IMG/VR virus record: IMGVR_UViG_3300023179_000128
Span: 1-56,911 of that record
Direction: 5' to 3' (one strand)
Length of the DNA: 56,911 bases
Source: a virus
Shown one piece after another: positions 38,119-47,069 of the stretch. Numbering within the stretch: the stretch's first letter is position 1; each line of letters begins with the position of its first letter. Below the pieces are notes generated by a model, which was not told the origin of the DNA, ran no database searches, and worked only from the letters and a program-made list of their open reading frames with translations. The position numbers and the translations under genes were made by a program.

Positions 38119-38291
38119 GATATAAACAACCAGTCCAATATAAATTGGATCAATTAGAAAATATGTTAAACGGTTTTGGCTCTCGCTTCTCAGATCCTAA
38201 ATTTAATATTATGGAAGCTAAAGAAATGCTTTCAGTTATGAAAGATAAAATTGAAGAAATTAGATCATTGATCAATGGCGAAACTGAATAG
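38115..38291 (+). CDS. Hypothetical helical protein (58 aa)
   Basis: A 58-aa helical product with Leu/Met-rich pattern (QLENMLNGFG, MEAKEMLSVMKDKIEEIRSL). It overlaps the glutaredoxin by 4 bases (ATGA) and the nucleotidyltransferase-like gene by 17 bases. The tight overlaps on both sides support a real gene. Confidence 0.6.
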   Translation: MRYKQPVQYKLDQLENMLNGFGSRFSDPKFNIMEAKEMLSVMKDKIEEIRSLINGETE

Positions 38292-38814
38292 TAAATATAG
38301 AGATATAATTCAAACTATCCAGCTTAATCCTAAATTTATTTTAGGCGGCAGTTGTGCTTTACGTCTTTTAGATTTACTTGATCGTGAAACTGAAGATATA
38401 GATATTAACGTTACCCAGGCTTTAACTTTAGAAGATGTAAATATATTAGTTGAACAACATGGTTTCATTACTCCTAAAATAGAAGTAATAAATCAATCAA
38501 CTAATGAACTTGAAATACAACCACAACCACTTTCTCTATTGCCTAATTATCATCATATTAAATTAGAGAAAGATGGTGTTGTGATTGATATTTTTAATCA
38601 TGTAGAACTTGATAATAAAATATTAGGTGTTGAACCTAAAGACCAAATTATGGTTATTGATGGTATTAAAGTATTACACCCATTACTAGTCATTTTCTTT
38701 AAAACAAGATCTGTGTTATTAAAAACACCAGATAATATTACATATAAAGGAATAGAAGACCTAAAAACAATATTCACTAACCCAGATCAATTATTAAAAT
38801 ATAAGTTATGTTAA
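38275..38814 (+). CDS. Nucleotidyltransferase-like protein (short)
   Basis: The 179-aa protein has GGSCAL (residues 24-29) followed by EDIDIN (Asp41/Asp43) and a later IDIFN Asp near 104, the pol-beta nucleotidyltransferase pattern as in the 1879 product. It is shorter and lacks the coiled coil. It overlaps the HD-domain gene by 7 bases. Possible role in nucleotide signalling or RNA modification; not proven. Confidence 0.65.
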   Translation: MAKLNSKYRDIIQTIQLNPKFILGGSCALRLLDLLDRETEDIDINVTQALTLEDVNILVEQHGFITPKIEVINQSTNELEIQPQPLSLLPNYHHIKLEKDGVVIDIFNHVELDNKILGVEPKDQIMVIDGIKVLHPLLVIFFKTRSVLLKTPDNITYKGIEDLKTIFTNPDQLLKYKLC

Positions 38815-39584
38815 CACCAGAACAAATTCAAAAGAATTGGCAACAGTTTGAGTTTTATATTAAACATTATATCAGTCAAGAACGAGCTGATAAATTATGG
38901 GCGTTCTATAAGAAATATGAAGACCGCTTTGTAATGATGCCCGCGTCTCATAAGTCACAATACCACAACTGTTTTCCAGGTGGATATATTGATCACGTAA
39001 ATCGTGTTGTTGAAGCAGCTCTTAAAATAGATAATGTATGGAGAGAAATGGGTATGGTTGATACTTATACAACCGAAGAACTAGTATTTTCAGCTATTAA
39101 TCATGACTTAGGTAAGTTTGGAGATGAGCAAAACGAGTCATATATTGAACAGACAGATCAATGGAGACGAGATAAACTAAACGAAACTTATATGTTTAAC
39201 GATCGTTTAGAATATATGACAGTACCTGATCGTGGTTTATTCTTATTAATGACTAATGGTATTGAATATAATAAAAATGAATTCTTAGCAATTAGAACTC
39301 ATGATGGTTTATATGAAGATGCTAATAAAGCTTATTTGATGGGTTTCACACCTGAAACTAAACCACGAACTTCAATTATGTTTGTTCTACATCAGGCTGA
39401 CTTATTGGCTGCTCGTATTGAATTTGAAAAAGAATGGTTACCTAAATTATTAGGACCACGTGTTGAAAAACCTACTAAAGAAACTAATTTTAAACTAAAT
39501 AAAAACGCTAACCCATTAATCAAACAAAAGGCATTAAAGAAATTGTCTAACCCAGGTTTAGCGGATTTAATGAAAAACATATAA
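38808..39584 (+). CDS. HD-domain phosphohydrolase
   Basis: The 258-aa protein has an HD metal-binding set: His63 (GGYIDHV), His99-Asp100 (AINHDLGKFG), a later His (HDGLY) and HQADLLAARIE near residue 196. Such proteins hydrolyse nucleotide phosphates or cyclic nucleotides. It overlaps the nucleotidyltransferase-like gene, forming a potential paired unit, and is followed 1 base later by a membrane protein. Confidence 0.85.
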   Translation: MLTPEQIQKNWQQFEFYIKHYISQERADKLWAFYKKYEDRFVMMPASHKSQYHNCFPGGYIDHVNRVVEAALKIDNVWREMGMVDTYTTEELVFSAINHDLGKFGDEQNESYIEQTDQWRRDKLNETYMFNDRLEYMTVPDRGLFLLMTNGIEYNKNEFLAIRTHDGLYEDANKAYLMGFTPETKPRTSIMFVLHQADLLAARIEFEKEWLPKLLGPRVEKPTKETNFKLNKNANPLIKQKALKKLSNPGLADLMKNI

Positions 39585-39585
39585 T

Positions 39586-39858
39586 ATGATATTAGGAATT
39601 ATTTCAATTATTTTATGGGTAGCAACAGTTGTAGGCTATATTATTTGGAATTTAAATCAAAAAGTAGCTAAACTAGAAGCAATTGCTACTAAACAACAAA
39701 TTATTATTGACAGTGTAGCCGCTATAGTTGAAGAATCAAACAAACAATTAACCCAAGCTGACTTAACTGAGGCATTTAAAGCGGATGACCAGATTGGTTT
39801 CTTCTTCCGTAACCTTCAGAATATACAAGATTCATTAACTCACTATCTTAAAAATTAA
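39586..39858 (+). CDS. Membrane-anchored protein (90 aa)
   Basis: A hydrophobic N-terminal helix (residues 2-22) precedes a charged helical part (ATKQQIIIDSVAAIVEES). Single-pass topology. It is 1 base after the HD gene and 1 before the sigma gene, so co-translated. No family recognised. Confidence 0.62.
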   Translation: MILGIISIILWVATVVGYIIWNLNQKVAKLEAIATKQQIIIDSVAAIVEESNKQLTQADLTEAFKADDQIGFFFRNLQNIQDSLTHYLKN

Positions 39859-39859
39859 T

Positions 39860-40618
39860 ATGGCTGAAGAAGAAGTATTACTTACTAAGAAAGGGACTGT
39901 CCGTAAACGAAAACCAAAAAAAGCAAATGTCTATTTTACCCAAGACACTGAAGATGCTATCTTAGAGTATTTAAAATCAAAAAATACTAAGAAACGAAAT
40001 CAAATATTTAACGAAAGAATTAACTATGCGTTTCATAAACTGGCTGAGAATATCATTCATACTTTTAAGTTTTACTATACAGAGGTGGATACAATTCCTG
40101 AGTTACAACATGAAGTAGTAGCATTTTTATTAGAGAAATTACACTTATATAAACAAGAAAAAGGTAAAGCATTTTCTTATTTTGGCACAATTACTAAGCG
40201 TTATTTAATATTATACAACAACGCTAATTATAAGAAACTAAAAGATAGAGCGCCTGTAGAGGCAGCAGATGAAGATAAGACAATATTAGTAGATCTAGTT
40301 AAAAATAGTGAAGCAGATGGTGATCAAGTTTATGAGACATCTTCATTCCTGAAACAGTTTACCAAATATGTTGACGCTAAGTTATTTGATTTATTTCCAA
40401 AACAACGTGATGCTCAAATAGCAGATGCTATAATGGAATTATTTAGAAAAAATGAAAATATTGATATCTTTAATAAAAAGGCATTATACATCTATATTAA
40501 AGAAATAACAGATGCATCAACCCCTCAAATAACTAAGATTATTAAGCGTTTAAAAGTAGTATACGTTAAAAAATATAATGAATATTATGAACATGGTCAT
40601 GTAACTATGGCTAATTAA
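39860..40618 (+). CDS. 55: Late sigma factor (T4 gp55-like)
   Basis: The 252-aa protein contains VYFTQDTEDAILEYL, FHKLAENIIHTFKFYYTE and FSYFGTITKRYLILYNN, which match the conserved blocks of T4-type gp55 (sigma region 2-like). T4 gp55 is 185 aa, so this version is longer, mainly at both ends. gp55 recruits host RNA polymerase to late promoters. The virion genes begin directly after it, preceded by a TATTTATA motif. Confidence 0.9.
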   Translation: MAEEEVLLTKKGTVRKRKPKKANVYFTQDTEDAILEYLKSKNTKKRNQIFNERINYAFHKLAENIIHTFKFYYTEVDTIPELQHEVVAFLLEKLHLYKQEKGKAFSYFGTITKRYLILYNNANYKKLKDRAPVEAADEDKTILVDLVKNSEADGDQVYETSSFLKQFTKYVDAKLFDLFPKQRDAQIADAIMELFRKNENIDIFNKKALYIYIKEITDASTPQITKIIKRLKVVYVKKYNEYYEHGHVTMAN

Positions 40619-40634
40619 CTCTTTCTACTCTCCA

Positions 40635-40642
40635 TATTTATA
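40635..40642 (+). promoter_or_regulatory. Late-type promoter motif TATTTATA
   Basis: CATATTTATATATAA surrounds TATTTATA at 40635-40642, 21 nt before the ATG at 40664 and at the start of the virion block. Confidence 0.6.
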
Positions 40643-40663
40643 TATAACATTATATAACATAAT

Positions 40664-41023
40664 ATGGATTTTAATCAAGTTTTATTTAAAGACAAGACTT
40701 TCGCTAGTTTACTTGAAGACATATACAAGAACGCTGGACGTAAAGAAAAAGAAATTAAAGCATTAATCGATCAACTGAAGCCTATGATACAGGAACCAGG
40801 TGACGCGATGATGCTTGTTCCTTTGTTAAAGGAATATATGGAATTAGCAATTAAGAATGATGATGCCTTAATTAAAATGGCAGGTATTGTTCAACGTGCT
40901 ATGTCCAACTCAAGTGAAGGTAGTGATAGTGGAATGTTAAGTGATCGTGATAAAGAATTGTTATTCCAAGAAATTAACAATACTGGTCAAAACATTGAAG
41001 TAAAACAAATAGGAAATGGGTAA
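40664..41023 (+). CDS. Hypothetical helical protein (119 aa), first of the virion block
   Basis: A 119-aa, entirely helical product with an acidic C-terminus (MLSDRDKELLFQEI). No signature. It overlaps the next gene by 8 bases, directly after the late motif, and may be a structural, chaperone or packaging factor. Not recognised. Confidence 0.68.
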   Translation: MDFNQVLFKDKTFASLLEDIYKNAGRKEKEIKALIDQLKPMIQEPGDAMMLVPLLKEYMELAIKNDDALIKMAGIVQRAMSNSSEGSDSGMLSDRDKELLFQEINNTGQNIEVKQIGNG

Positions 41024-41480
41024 AGAAAACAGTATAACAACAGGTACAACTAGAGCTCGTAGAGTAGCAGGATTATCTAATTCATCTACTTTATCTTCTA
41101 TATTACCTACATCATCACAGAACTATGGTATTGTTCAAGCTGTTAACCCCACAACTAGAGAAATTAGATACACCCCTATTATAAACAACTTAGCTTCAAA
41201 CAAAACAGGAGCAGCTATTCCTAAATCAACAAATATGGTTCATTTACCTAAACCAGGATATGTAGTTCGTCTTGAAGTAGGACCTAATACAGATATAACA
41301 GTTCCTGGTTCATCAGGTGCAAATGTTGTTTATTATGATCCTAATCCTGTTGGTATATGGGGCTCAATAGATGATAATAAGGTTGAAGTAGCTCCTTCAA
41401 AATCTCCAGCCACTCCAGTATCAGATTTAAGTTTAAAAAATATTAATCAAGCTCAAATAGGTATTCCTAATGGTGGATAA
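41016..41480 (+). CDS. Probable baseplate-associated protein (154 aa)
   Basis: The 154-aa protein is Thr/Ser/Pro/Asn-rich with beta-like segments (YGIVQAVNPTTREIRYTPI; LPKPGYVVRLEVGP) resembling a compact OB-fold or gp5/gpV-type beta domain. It ends inside the next gene (11-base overlap). Structural role is inferred from its position before the hub and wedge genes. No direct family recognition. Confidence 0.55.
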   Translation: MGKENSITTGTTRARRVAGLSNSSTLSSILPTSSQNYGIVQAVNPTTREIRYTPIINNLASNKTGAAIPKSTNMVHLPKPGYVVRLEVGPNTDITVPGSSGANVVYYDPNPVGIWGSIDDNKVEVAPSKSPATPVSDLSLKNINQAQIGIPNGG

Positions 41481-42696
41481 AATATATCCTTTTAATATTA
41501 ACCCAACAGATATTCTTATTCAAAATGAGAATGGAGGAGGTATGCTAATGAATGATCAATTTGTTAGTATTGTAAGTAATATGTTATCTGATGAGAAAAA
41601 ATTATTAGATGGACAAAATAATACTGATGCGGTTAATGTTCAAACAAATAAATTTTCAAGTGGAATTTTTATAACCAATGGAAATAATGAAAACCCAACA
41701 TCAGTAAATGATTTAGCAAGTAATAACTTTGACTCATTATCACCAGCTAATGATAATGTAGTTCTTCCTAATCAAAATATAATACCTACTCCATCAATTA
41801 GTATATTAACTACCCCAACCCCCCAACCAACACCTCAAACAACACCACAACCAAGTCCATCACCATTAACTTCTGAAGAAATAGAAGAAGGACTTTATGA
41901 AGCTAATTTTTTACCTGCTCAAGAAGCACCAGGATTTACAATATATGAGTTCATTGATGTAACAAATAATGATAATGATATTATTACTTTTAATGATTTA
42001 ACTGAAATTAATAAAATTGAAAATCAAATCAGAGTAAAAAATGGACAACCACCCGTACCTCCAGTTAAAAAAACAGGAACTGTAGTATCACTTATTTCAA
42101 ATAATGATCCTACATATGGTAATTTAGGTGATTTATATTATTATCCAACATCATTGTATAATCAAAATGATTCAAGTTGGGGTAGTTTAAATAGTGGACT
42201 AAAAATGAGTAGTCATGGATGTGCTTATAACACAACATGTATGTTATTAGGTAATGCTACTAAAGATCCTAATAAATGTACTCCATTAAATATATGGAAT
42301 AATGGAAACAAATCTGTAATGGTATATTGGGATAAAATGGCAGCTACTGTTAACAAAAAAATAACTTTAACTCAAGGTAGTATGGCTCAAATTGATAAAA
42401 TATTACAAACTAAACCAGTTGGTTTTGAATGGTATGGTGGTATAATATATAAAAATAAAGGATGGGATAAAGGATATAATTTGTATAAAGGAAATGTAAA
42501 AGTTAGCCCTAGTGGAAAAAAAGTAACTACTAAAGGTATAAGTTATACATCTTCAAAACAACACTGGATGGTAATAACTGGTAAAAATTCAGATGGAACA
42601 TATACAATATTTGATCCTGCTGGTGGTGTGATTAGAAAAAATCAAACAACTGAACATATAGAAGCTGGATTAAATAGAATTATTTATATCAATTAA
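41470..42696 (+). CDS. Virion protein with C39-like cysteine peptidase domain
   Basis: The 408-aa protein has a disordered N-terminal half with a Thr/Pro/Gln linker (TPTPQPTPQTTPQ) and a C-terminal peptidase C39_2-like domain: QNDSSWG (oxyanion Gln region), catalytic Cys251 in SHGCAYN, His365 in QHWMVITG and an Asp in IFDPAG. It lies in the baseplate cluster, so it is probably a tail-tip lysin that opens peptidoglycan or cleaves surface proteins at entry. Its exact cleavage target is unknown. Confidence 0.78.
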   Translation: MVDKIYPFNINPTDILIQNENGGGMLMNDQFVSIVSNMLSDEKKLLDGQNNTDAVNVQTNKFSSGIFITNGNNENPTSVNDLASNNFDSLSPANDNVVLPNQNIIPTPSISILTTPTPQPTPQTTPQPSPSPLTSEEIEEGLYEANFLPAQEAPGFTIYEFIDVTNNDNDIITFNDLTEINKIENQIRVKNGQPPVPPVKKTGTVVSLISNNDPTYGNLGDLYYYPTSLYNQNDSSWGSLNSGLKMSSHGCAYNTTCMLLGNATKDPNKCTPLNIWNNGNKSVMVYWDKMAATVNKKITLTQGSMAQIDKILQTKPVGFEWYGGIIYKNKGWDKGYNLYKGNVKVSPSGKKVTTKGISYTSSKQHWMVITGKNSDGTYTIFDPAGGVIRKNQTTEHIEAGLNRIIYIN

Positions 42697-42706
42697 AAAT
42701 TAACAA

Positions 42707-43159
42707 ATGGCAGCTAATGACATAAAACAACATACTGGAGAACAAATAATTTTATCATCAGGACGTTTAGTTCTTAATTCACGCTCTAATGATGTTTATT
42801 TAAATTCTAAACGCTATATTAACTTATCAGCGGGTGATAAAGTAACAATTGATGTTGGTGCTATAGATAGTGATAATGAGGAAAATATGTTTTTAGTTAA
42901 TGCTCCTAGAGTACAATTTGGATTAGATAAAAATGGAGTTGCTGAACCTATAGTTAAAGGTGAACAATTAGATCAAATAATAACTCAATTAATGGAAGCA
43001 ATTTCTACTTATACTGATATGGTCCAATCAGCAGCTCTAACACCAGGACCAATTATGTCCGCTATGTTAGGACCTGCTAACTCATTTTTGAAAAGTAGAT
43101 TTCAACAGATAAAATATAATTTAGATAATTTTAAATCAACTAATTCCTTTACAATATAA
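42707..43159 (+). CDS. Possible baseplate spike protein (gp5 C-terminal-like)
   Basis: The 150-aa product has a repeated beta pattern (ILSSGRLVLNSRSNDVYLNS; INLSAGDKVTIDVG) that resembles the beta-helical needle of gp5/gpV proteins, followed by a helical segment. It lies between the peptidase and coiled-coil genes in the hub region. Spike identity is inferred from repeat pattern and context, not from a catalytic lysozyme domain, which is absent. Confidence 0.5.
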   Translation: MAANDIKQHTGEQIILSSGRLVLNSRSNDVYLNSKRYINLSAGDKVTIDVGAIDSDNEENMFLVNAPRVQFGLDKNGVAEPIVKGEQLDQIITQLMEAISTYTDMVQSAALTPGPIMSAMLGPANSFLKSRFQQIKYNLDNFKSTNSFTI

Positions 43160-44271
43160 TGGCTGTAGGAGATAACATATCAAATATAAATTCCCAAGCT
43201 ACTGAAGCAGCTAATAAAGCTAAAGAAAAAGCAGCTCAAGCGGCGGCCGCAGCGGCTACAGTAGCCGCTACAGCACGCGCTGCTCAAAAGAAAGCTAAAG
43301 AATTAGCTGATAAAGCTAAAAAAGTAAAAGAAGTAGCTGAAAAACAAAAAGAAAAAGCAGCACAATTAAAAAAATCATTATCTGATAAAAAGAATTTTTT
43401 AAAGGATCAAACAAAAATAAGTCCTGCTGACGCTAAAGCAGCGGTTATGTCTGCTGTTTTACCAATATTAATGAAATTTATTGACGCTGAAAAAGCAGCT
43501 AACTTATTAATAAATTCACTCATTAATGATACAAAAACTAAATTAAAAAATAAAGGACGTGTTGTGGTTGTAGATGGTGCTATTACTTTTATTCCAAAAG
43601 ATAAAGCTAATTATGATCAGTTTAAAGCAGATTTTGAACGTAAAGTTAACCGATTAAAAGCAACAATAAAAATTCTTAAAGACGCTATTAATCTTTTAAT
43701 GACAATACTTAAAGTAGTTAAAGCAGCTGTTGTTGCTTTTAAAGTATATGCTAAAATATTACAAATAAAATTAAAGATTCAAGCGGCAGCTTCAGCGGCG
43801 GAATTAGCATCACCATCTCCATCTAAACCTATAACAATTAAATATCTTATATCTAAACAAACATATGATGATGTTATAGTTCCTTTAAATGAAAAGATAA
43901 CTAATTATGGTTTAATTGCTTTATCAATCTCTTCAATATTAAAAGTATATCAAAGAATAATTAATAATATTAAAGTAAAATTAGATACTTTAAAATTAAC
44001 TATTGTAACTTCATCAAGTAATGATAACGCGTTAGCAGTAGCTAGTGGGTTAACTAATATAATTGATCAAACAACTAATGATGAATTAACAGATACTGAA
44101 TATAGTAATGGAGAACAAACATATATTATTAGAGTAATAACAACACCATCAGGTGCTTTACAAGCTGTAGCATATGATTCATTTACTAACCTAAAAATAA
44201 CTCAAACAGCTCCAAGTAAATTTCGCAAAGCTGATGAATTAATTGACGAACTTAAACAAATACTAGGATAA
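43159..44271 (+). CDS. Ala/Lys-rich coiled-coil structural protein (370 aa)
   Basis: Residues 1-90 are Ala/Lys-rich with heptad repeats (AAQAAAAAATVAATAR; KKVKEVAEKQKEKAAQL), a clear coiled coil. The middle has long hydrophobic helices (INLLMTILKVVKAAVVAFKVYAK), and the C-terminus is beta/Thr-rich. It overlaps the previous stop by one base and might be a baseplate or tail-tube associated protein. The local DNA is GC-rich (gcggcggccgc), a base-use oddity. Confidence 0.65.
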   Translation: MAVGDNISNINSQATEAANKAKEKAAQAAAAAATVAATARAAQKKAKELADKAKKVKEVAEKQKEKAAQLKKSLSDKKNFLKDQTKISPADAKAAVMSAVLPILMKFIDAEKAANLLINSLINDTKTKLKNKGRVVVVDGAITFIPKDKANYDQFKADFERKVNRLKATIKILKDAINLLMTILKVVKAAVVAFKVYAKILQIKLKIQAAASAAELASPSPSKPITIKYLISKQTYDDVIVPLNEKITNYGLIALSISSILKVYQRIINNIKVKLDTLKLTIVTSSSNDNALAVASGLTNIIDQTTNDELTDTEYSNGEQTYIIRVITTPSGALQAVAYDSFTNLKITQTAPSKFRKADELIDELKQILG

Positions 44272-44276
44272 TAAAA

Positions 44277-44284
44277 TATTTATA
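44277..44284 (+). promoter_or_regulatory. Possible late-type motif TATTTATA
   Basis: AATATTTATAAACATG places TATTTATA only 3 nt before the ATG at 44288, too close for a usual promoter-start distance. It may be a promoter for an inner start or chance. Confidence 0.25.
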
Positions 44285-44287
44285 AAC

Positions 44288-44764
44288 ATGAAAGCCGATA
44301 CTTTTATAAAATTATTACGAAAAGTTGTACGTGAAGAAGTACAACAAGTTGTGCGTGAAGAATTAGGTCTTATATTAGAAACACCTAAATCTGAAAAAAC
44401 TATAGCAGAAACAATAAAACCTGCTGTAAAAAATTCAATGGTTGAATCAATCAAACCAGTGAAACCAATACAACCAACTAAATCAATGGGATTTACTAAT
44501 AACAACGTTTTAAATGACATTTTAAATGAGACAGCTAACGGTAGTGAATGGCGCTCAGTAGTTGATGCAACGTCTCAAATAGCGCCTAATTTTGGTCCTA
44601 TGAACGGAGCTTATAGTGGGATAACAGAAACAACTGTAGTAAACAGTGTAGACCAAATGTTATCGTCAGCTAGACCCGCTGGAGATGTTACACATGTTAA
44701 AATAGATGCGGTCCCTGATTTTAGTGCGTTAATGAGTAAAATGAAAGAAAAAGGACAAATATAA
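44288..44764 (+). CDS. Hypothetical structural-region protein (158 aa)
   Basis: A 158-aa product with an N-terminal charged helix (VVREEVQQVVREELG), a Pro/Lys-rich linker, and a Ser/Asn/Thr-rich end. Its stop overlaps the gp25-like start. It may be a tail or assembly factor; no motif. Confidence 0.6.
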   Translation: MKADTFIKLLRKVVREEVQQVVREELGLILETPKSEKTIAETIKPAVKNSMVESIKPVKPIQPTKSMGFTNNNVLNDILNETANGSEWRSVVDATSQIAPNFGPMNGAYSGITETTVVNSVDQMLSSARPAGDVTHVKIDAVPDFSALMSKMKEKGQI

Positions 44765-45183
44765 TGTTAAAAAGACCTACATATACTTTAAATCCTATAG
44801 ATATCGGACAAAAACGAGGTATTGGAATTAATGTACTTTTTAATAATGATACTAGTGTATTTAATCAAACATTTACTACTAAAGAACAAGTTAAAGCTAA
44901 TTTGATTAATTATATATTAACAAATAAAGGTGAACGTTTCTTTGATCCAACATTTGGTGGTGATTTAAGAGCATCTTTATTTGAACCAGATTCATCATTT
45001 GATTCTGTAGCAGCTAGATTAGAAAATGAGATATATGCTTATGTACCTAATATTATAATTAGAAATATTATAATTACACCATACTCAGATAGTAATTTAG
45101 TGAGTATAACTTTAGATTACTCTATTAATAACCAACAAGATAATTTAGTAATAAATTTATCTACAACTGATTTAACTCAATAA
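44764..45183 (+). CDS. 25: Baseplate wedge subunit gp25-like
   Basis: The 139-aa protein follows the gp25/GPW family: an N-terminal beta region, LINYILTNKGERFFDPTFGG at residues about 48-67, and the R-E block RLENEIYAYVPN, ending with beta strands. gp25 joins the baseplate wedge to the sheath and nucleates sheath assembly. T4 gp25 is 132 aa. It lies directly before the gp6-like gene, as in T4-like cyanophage gene order. Confidence 0.92.
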   Translation: MLKRPTYTLNPIDIGQKRGIGINVLFNNDTSVFNQTFTTKEQVKANLINYILTNKGERFFDPTFGGDLRASLFEPDSSFDSVAARLENEIYAYVPNIIIRNIIITPYSDSNLVSITLDYSINNQQDNLVINLSTTDLTQ

Positions 45184-45185
45184 GA

Positions 45186-47060
45186 ATGGCAAATGTACCT
45201 GATATAAAATACTTTGATAAAGATTTTAATTCCTTAAAACAGGATTTAATCAATTATGCTAGAACATATTTCCAAAACAGTTATATGGACTTTAGTCCAT
45301 CTGCTCCTGGTAATATGTTTATAGAAATGGCTGCTTATGTAGGTGATGTTTTATCATTTTATACAGATACTCAGTTACAAGAAACATTATTATTATACGC
45401 TCAAGAACGTAAAAATATCATTGCTTTAGCTTACGCATTAGGTTACAGACCTAAAGTAACAACAGCTGCATCTGTAATATTAGATATATTTCAATTGATA
45501 CCTTCAGATGGAGCTCCTAATTATAATCCAAATTATAGTTATGCTTTAAAAGTAAATAAAAATTCTACTATTAAATCAATATCAAATCCTGATATTACAT
45601 TCTTAACCCAAGATTCAGTTGATTTTAAATTTTCATCATCATTTGATCCAACTGATGTTACAGTTTATCAATATTATACAAGTACAACCAATCCACAATA
45701 TTATTTACTTAAAAAACAAGTAGAAGCAATATCAGGACAAATTAAAACAACAACGTTCACATTTGGTAATCCTGAACAATTTCCTACAGTTACTATTAGT
45801 GATTCAAATATTATTGAAGTATTACAAATAACAGATAGTAGTAATAATACATGGTATGAAGTACCTTATTTAGCTCAAGATACTATATTTGATGAATCAC
45901 TTAACTTACCAGTGAACGAACCTAATTATTACAATCAAGATAATGCTGCTCGTTTCTTATTACGTTTAAAAAAAGTAGATAGACGTTTCACAACACGTTT
46001 TGATGATGATAATAATTTAATATTAGAATTTGGTAGTGGAGTTACTTCATCACCAGATGAAGTTATTATTCCTAATCCTGACAATGTAGGTATAGGATTA
46101 GTAGATGGAATTAGTAAGTTAAATATGGCTTATGATCCATCTAACTTTCAATATACAAATGAATATGGTGTTGCCCCTTCAAACACTACTTTAACAGTAT
46201 CTTATTTAGTAGGTGGAGGCTCAACATCAAATTTACCTTCAGACGATATTGGATTAAATGATAATGTCTCTACTGTTATTAATAATTATAATTTAGATCC
46301 TACTATTGTTAATATAGTTCAAGGTTCAGTTAGATTTAATAATCCAACCCCTTCATCAGGTGGAGGACCAGGTGAGACAACAGAACAAATTCGTTTACAA
46401 GCATTAGCTAATTTCCCAACTCAAAATAGAAATGTTACTAAAGCTGATTATTTAGTTCGTGCTTTATCTATGCCCGCTAAATTTGGTTATATAAGTAAAG
46501 CTTATGTGGCACAAGATTATTTAGTGTCAAATGATATTGATAAACAAAATTTTATAAATAGTAATCCATTAGCAATCTCAGTATATGTTTTATCAAATAA
46601 TATTGATGGTAATATAACTCAAGCGTCTAATGTTGTTAAACAAAACTTAAAAACATACTTATCATATAATAAAATGATGAGTGATGCTGTTAATATTAAA
46701 GACGCATATTATATTAATATAAAAGTTAATTTTGACATATCTATATTACCAGCTTATAACTCACAAGATGTATTATCTAGTTGTATCAATGTTTTAAAAG
46801 ACTATTTTAATATAGTTAAATGGCAAATTAATCAACCAATTATTTATTCAGATGTATATAACTTAATAGGCGCTGTTAAAGGTGTTCAATCGGTTATTAA
46901 AGTAGATCTAACTAACTTATCAGGTGGTAATTATTCAACTTATAGCTATGACTTAAAATCAGCAACAAAACAAGGTGTTATTTATCCATCATTAGATCCA
47001 ATGATCTTTGAAGTAAGATTCCCTGATGATGATATTTATGGTAAAATTGTAACTTATTAA
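45186..47060 (+). CDS. 6: Baseplate wedge subunit gp6-like (baseplate J family)
   Basis: The 624-aa protein has the gp6/baseplate-J N-terminus (SYMDFSPSAPGNMFIEMAAYVGDVLSFYTDTQLQET split around residues 37-72) and a central beta-rich region with GPGETTEQIRLQA near residue 400. T4 gp6 is about 660 aa. gp6 dimers form the inner ring of the baseplate wedge. It follows gp25 by 2 bases. Strong assignment by motif and order. Confidence 0.9.
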   Translation: MANVPDIKYFDKDFNSLKQDLINYARTYFQNSYMDFSPSAPGNMFIEMAAYVGDVLSFYTDTQLQETLLLYAQERKNIIALAYALGYRPKVTTAASVILDIFQLIPSDGAPNYNPNYSYALKVNKNSTIKSISNPDITFLTQDSVDFKFSSSFDPTDVTVYQYYTSTTNPQYYLLKKQVEAISGQIKTTTFTFGNPEQFPTVTISDSNIIEVLQITDSSNNTWYEVPYLAQDTIFDESLNLPVNEPNYYNQDNAARFLLRLKKVDRRFTTRFDDDNNLILEFGSGVTSSPDEVIIPNPDNVGIGLVDGISKLNMAYDPSNFQYTNEYGVAPSNTTLTVSYLVGGGSTSNLPSDDIGLNDNVSTVINNYNLDPTIVNIVQGSVRFNNPTPSSGGGPGETTEQIRLQALANFPTQNRNVTKADYLVRALSMPAKFGYISKAYVAQDYLVSNDIDKQNFINSNPLAISVYVLSNNIDGNITQASNVVKQNLKTYLSYNKMMSDAVNIKDAYYINIKVNFDISILPAYNSQDVLSSCINVLKDYFNIVKWQINQPIIYSDVYNLIGAVKGVQSVIKVDLTNLSGGNYSTYSYDLKSATKQGVIYPSLDPMIFEVRFPDDDIYGKIVTY

Positions 47061-47069
47061 AATTAAAAT

